Assembly: GCF_000981035.1 (NCBI RefSeq)
Contig: NZ_LAYJ01000053.1
Coordinates: 1-64,000, forward strand
DNA from: Christensenella hongkongensis
GTDB taxonomy: Bacteria > Bacillota > Clostridia > Christensenellales > Christensenellaceae
DNA: 64,000 nt
Direction: 5' to 3'
Shown here: positions 62,371-64,000 of the stretch, in pieces
How the letters are laid out: every line of letters begins with the position of its first letter
Position numbering within the stretch: position 1 is the stretch's first letter
Made by a program: the position numbers and the translations under genes
The notes under the pieces: generated by a model
Seen by the model: the letters and a program-made list of their open reading frames with translations, nothing else
Told to the model about the DNA's origin: nothing
The model's database searches: none

Positions 62371-64000
62371 ATGAAAGAAATACGAACCAAACCGACAGCC
62401 AGAGCTCCGCGCATCTTGTCCGAAGCGGCGCGGACTCCCAAAGAACTACTGCATAAAATTCATGGTGAAGCAGAAGATACAAGCGGCGGACGGAACGAAC
62501 AAGAGGAATCCCCGCAGCAGTATGCCGAGAACCGGATTCAGGAAGCCGCGCAGCGTTCCGGCAGAAAGGCAAAGGAGCATGGAAAACAGGCGATACGAAA
62601 AATATATGACGTGGTGAAAAAGAATACTCCACCGCAAACAACGAAAACAGGAGCGACCAGCGCGCGCCGCTCCGTCCGCAGTGCAAGACACGCGGCAAAG
62701 CGAACAGTGAAAACAACAGCAAAACGGACAGTCAAGTCTGTGCGGCATACTGTGAAAGCCGCGCGGAATACCGTTAAGGCTTCCCGCCGTGCAGTCAGAA
62801 CTGCAAAGGCCGCAGTAAAGACGGCAAAAATGGCGGCAAAAGCGGCGCAGATGGCTGTCCGTGCCGCGCGCGCGGCGGCGAAGGCGGCTGCTGCTGCCGC
62901 AAAGGCCGCCGCTAAAATAACGATGGCAATCGTAAAGGCTGTGATCGCGGCGGTAAAAGCGCTCGTTGCAGCAATCGCGGCGGGAGGCTGGGTCGTATTG
63001 CTCGTGATCTTGATTGTAGTGGTCGTTATTATTCTTGTCGTCTTTCTGATGGGGATATTTTTTGTGGATGAATCCGGAGGGCTGTCCGTCAGTGAGACCG
63101 CCGCACAGGTCAATGAAGATTTCCGGCTCGCCATTGATACGCAGATCAGCGGCCTTTTGGCTGGCGGAGCTTATGATAAAGTCAATATCATTTACGACGG
63201 AAATATGGACGGAGACAGCGATACTGTCAATAACTGGCGGGACATCCTGATCGTATTTTCCGGCAACCGTATGGCGGACGGCGAACCGTCTATTGAGCTT
63301 ACGGAAGAATCCCGGGAGGAGCTGCGCCGCATCTTTTATGCCATGAACACCGTATCATACAGGACAGAAGCGGTGCAGGACACAGAACATGGAAACATTC
63401 TCAACATCTATGTGACCATAGACAGCAAAACATGGCAGGAAGGCGCTGCACTGTTTGCTTTTGATAAAAGCCAGTTGCAGATCGCAGAGGAACTTGCAAG
63501 GCCGGACTATTATCCTCTGTTTGCCGAACTTCTCGGTACGGATATTTACGGCGGTATGACGAACGGAGAGCTGACAGACATCATTTCCGGGCTGCCGCAG
63601 GGAACAAAAGGAACTATGATCGTACAGGAAGCGCTCACACGCCTCGGTCATCCGTACAGCCAGCCTTTGCGCGGTCAGGGCGATTATGTGGACTGCTCTT
63701 ACCTCACATGGTGGGCATATAACCAGGCGGGGATCGACATCCCCACGACCTCCGTGGAACAGGCGCGGTATTGTCAGGAGAACGGGCGGAACGTAGGACG
63801 GTCAGAGCTCCAGCCCGGCGATCTCGTGTTTTGGTCAAAAACGACCTGCGGATGCGGACGCTGGAATGAAATTCATCATGTAGGGATCTATGCGGGAAAC
63901 AATCAGGTGATCGAGGCGAGCAGCTCAAAGGGCTGTGTTGTCATTCAAAAACTTTGGGGGCTTGACGGCGGAAAATGGCAGGTCTATTCTTTTGCCCGTC
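62371..64000 (+). CDS. NlpC/P60 cell-wall hydrolase of the ICE (truncated by window edge)
   Basis: 543 codons are visible with no stop before the edge. A hydrophilic N-terminus (1-85) leads to a Lys/Arg/Ala-rich, histone-H1-like stretch (about 90-190), a membrane helix (about 205-230), an extracellular region and an NlpC/P60 domain with catalytic Cys in VDCSYLTWW near 445 and His in IHHVGIYAG near 505. Such proteins open the peptidoglycan for the mating channel. GAGGAAAAAACCT precedes ATG 62371. The gene probably ends soon after the edge. Confidence 0.88.
   Translation, partial: MKEIRTKPTARAPRILSEAARTPKELLHKIHGEAEDTSGGRNEQEESPQQYAENRIQEAAQRSGRKAKEHGKQAIRKIYDVVKKNTPPQTTKTGATSARRSVRSARHAAKRTVKTTAKRTVKSVRHTVKAARNTVKASRRAVRTAKAAVKTAKMAAKAAQMAVRAARAAAKAAAAAAKAAAKITMAIVKAVIAAVKALVAAIAAGGWVVLLVILIVVVVIILVVFLMGIFFVDESGGLSVSETAAQVNEDFRLAIDTQISGLLAGGAYDKVNIIYDGNMDGDSDTVNNWRDILIVFSGNRMADGEPSIELTEESREELRRIFYAMNTVSYRTEAVQDTEHGNILNIYVTIDSKTWQEGAALFAFDKSQLQIAEELARPDYYPLFAELLGTDIYGGMTNGELTDIISGLPQGTKGTMIVQEALTRLGHPYSQPLRGQGDYVDCSYLTWWAYNQAGIDIPTTSVEQARYCQENGRNVGRSELQPGDLVFWSKTTCGCGRWNEIHHVGIYAGNNQVIEASSSKGCVVIQKLWGLDGGKWQVYSFAR

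Larger units (their letters stand above)
24362..64000. mobile_element. integrative and conjugative element, left part (Tn1549/CTn-like)
   Basis: The element begins at the tRNA-Thr attachment fragment and runs past the window edge. It carries parA-parB, an adhesin, a large methylase/helicase, several toxin-antitoxin modules, mobC, a MOB_P-type relaxase, virD4/traG, Maff2, a TrbL/VirB6-like protein, prgI, virB4 and an NlpC/P60 hydrolase. This is the gene order of clostridial Tn1549-related ICEs. No integrase is visible, so it should be at the right end. No antibiotic resistance gene is seen in this part. Confidence 0.88.

Noticed and set aside
62600-62960. DNA tandem repeat array
   Set aside because: The periodic sequence is due to the Lys/Ala-rich coding of the NlpC/P60 protein. 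Repeat units differ in sequence and length.

Overview
The window looks like chromosomal DNA of a Gram-positive, Clostridia-type bacterium. The evidence is strong AGGAGG ribosome binding sites, consensus sigma-A promoters, a Firmicutes-type GalT and a medium GC content. A Christensenellaceae-like host is possible but cannot be shown from sequence alone. From about 24.4 kb to the right edge the chromosome is occupied by the left part of a large integrative and conjugative element (ICE) of the Tn1549/CTn group.

Chromosomal part (1-24.36 kb). A phosphoglycerate kinase of archaeal type is followed, on the minus strand, by a hybrid sensor kinase, a ddl-murF pair for peptidoglycan precursor synthesis and a complete Leloir operon (galK-galE-galT). 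An eight-gene minus-strand operon (10.95-18.83 kb) then holds a mutarotase, a dehydrogenase, a ribose/rhamnose-type sugar ABC transporter, a second dehydrogenase and a cyclase-family hydrolase. It diverges from a GntR/FCD regulator and looks like an oxidative deoxysugar pathway. A MarR regulator with a His-rich tail, a MATE exporter, an Lrp-like regulator and a lone tail-collar protein follow.

ICE part (24.36-64 kb, continuing beyond the window). The left junction is a 47-nt 3' fragment of a tRNA-Thr(GGT) gene, still followed by the host terminator of that tRNA. Just inside lie three direct and one inverted copy of a 13-mer, probable recombinase arm sites. Next come parA-parB, a secreted Pro/Thr-rich protein, toxin-antitoxin modules and a 1476-aa LPXTG-like adhesin with ester-bond (VaFE/TQ) repeats. 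A giant methylase/SNF2-helicase gene carries tnpV nested in another frame. A toprim protein, a DpnD/PcfM protein, an HTH-nucleotidyltransferase pair and Phd-Doc follow. The transfer genes are mobC, relaxase, pcfB-like, virD4/traG, Maff2, trbL/virB6-like, prgI, virB4 and a radical SAM protein. The window ends inside an NlpC/P60 hydrolase gene.

Three secondary insertions sit inside the ICE. A 2366-bp group II intron with a reverse transcriptase ORF splits the helicase gene in motif VI. A 764-bp ORF-less group II intron splits virD4/traG. An IS110-family element lies between virB4 and the radical SAM gene. Both introns are positioned so that exact splicing restores the host reading frame, so conjugation may depend on RNA splicing. 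Terminator-like hairpins recur about 30-40 nt upstream of gene starts across the ICE. Four of these six are directly preceded by toxin-antitoxin-type modules, which is the most unusual architectural pattern in the window.
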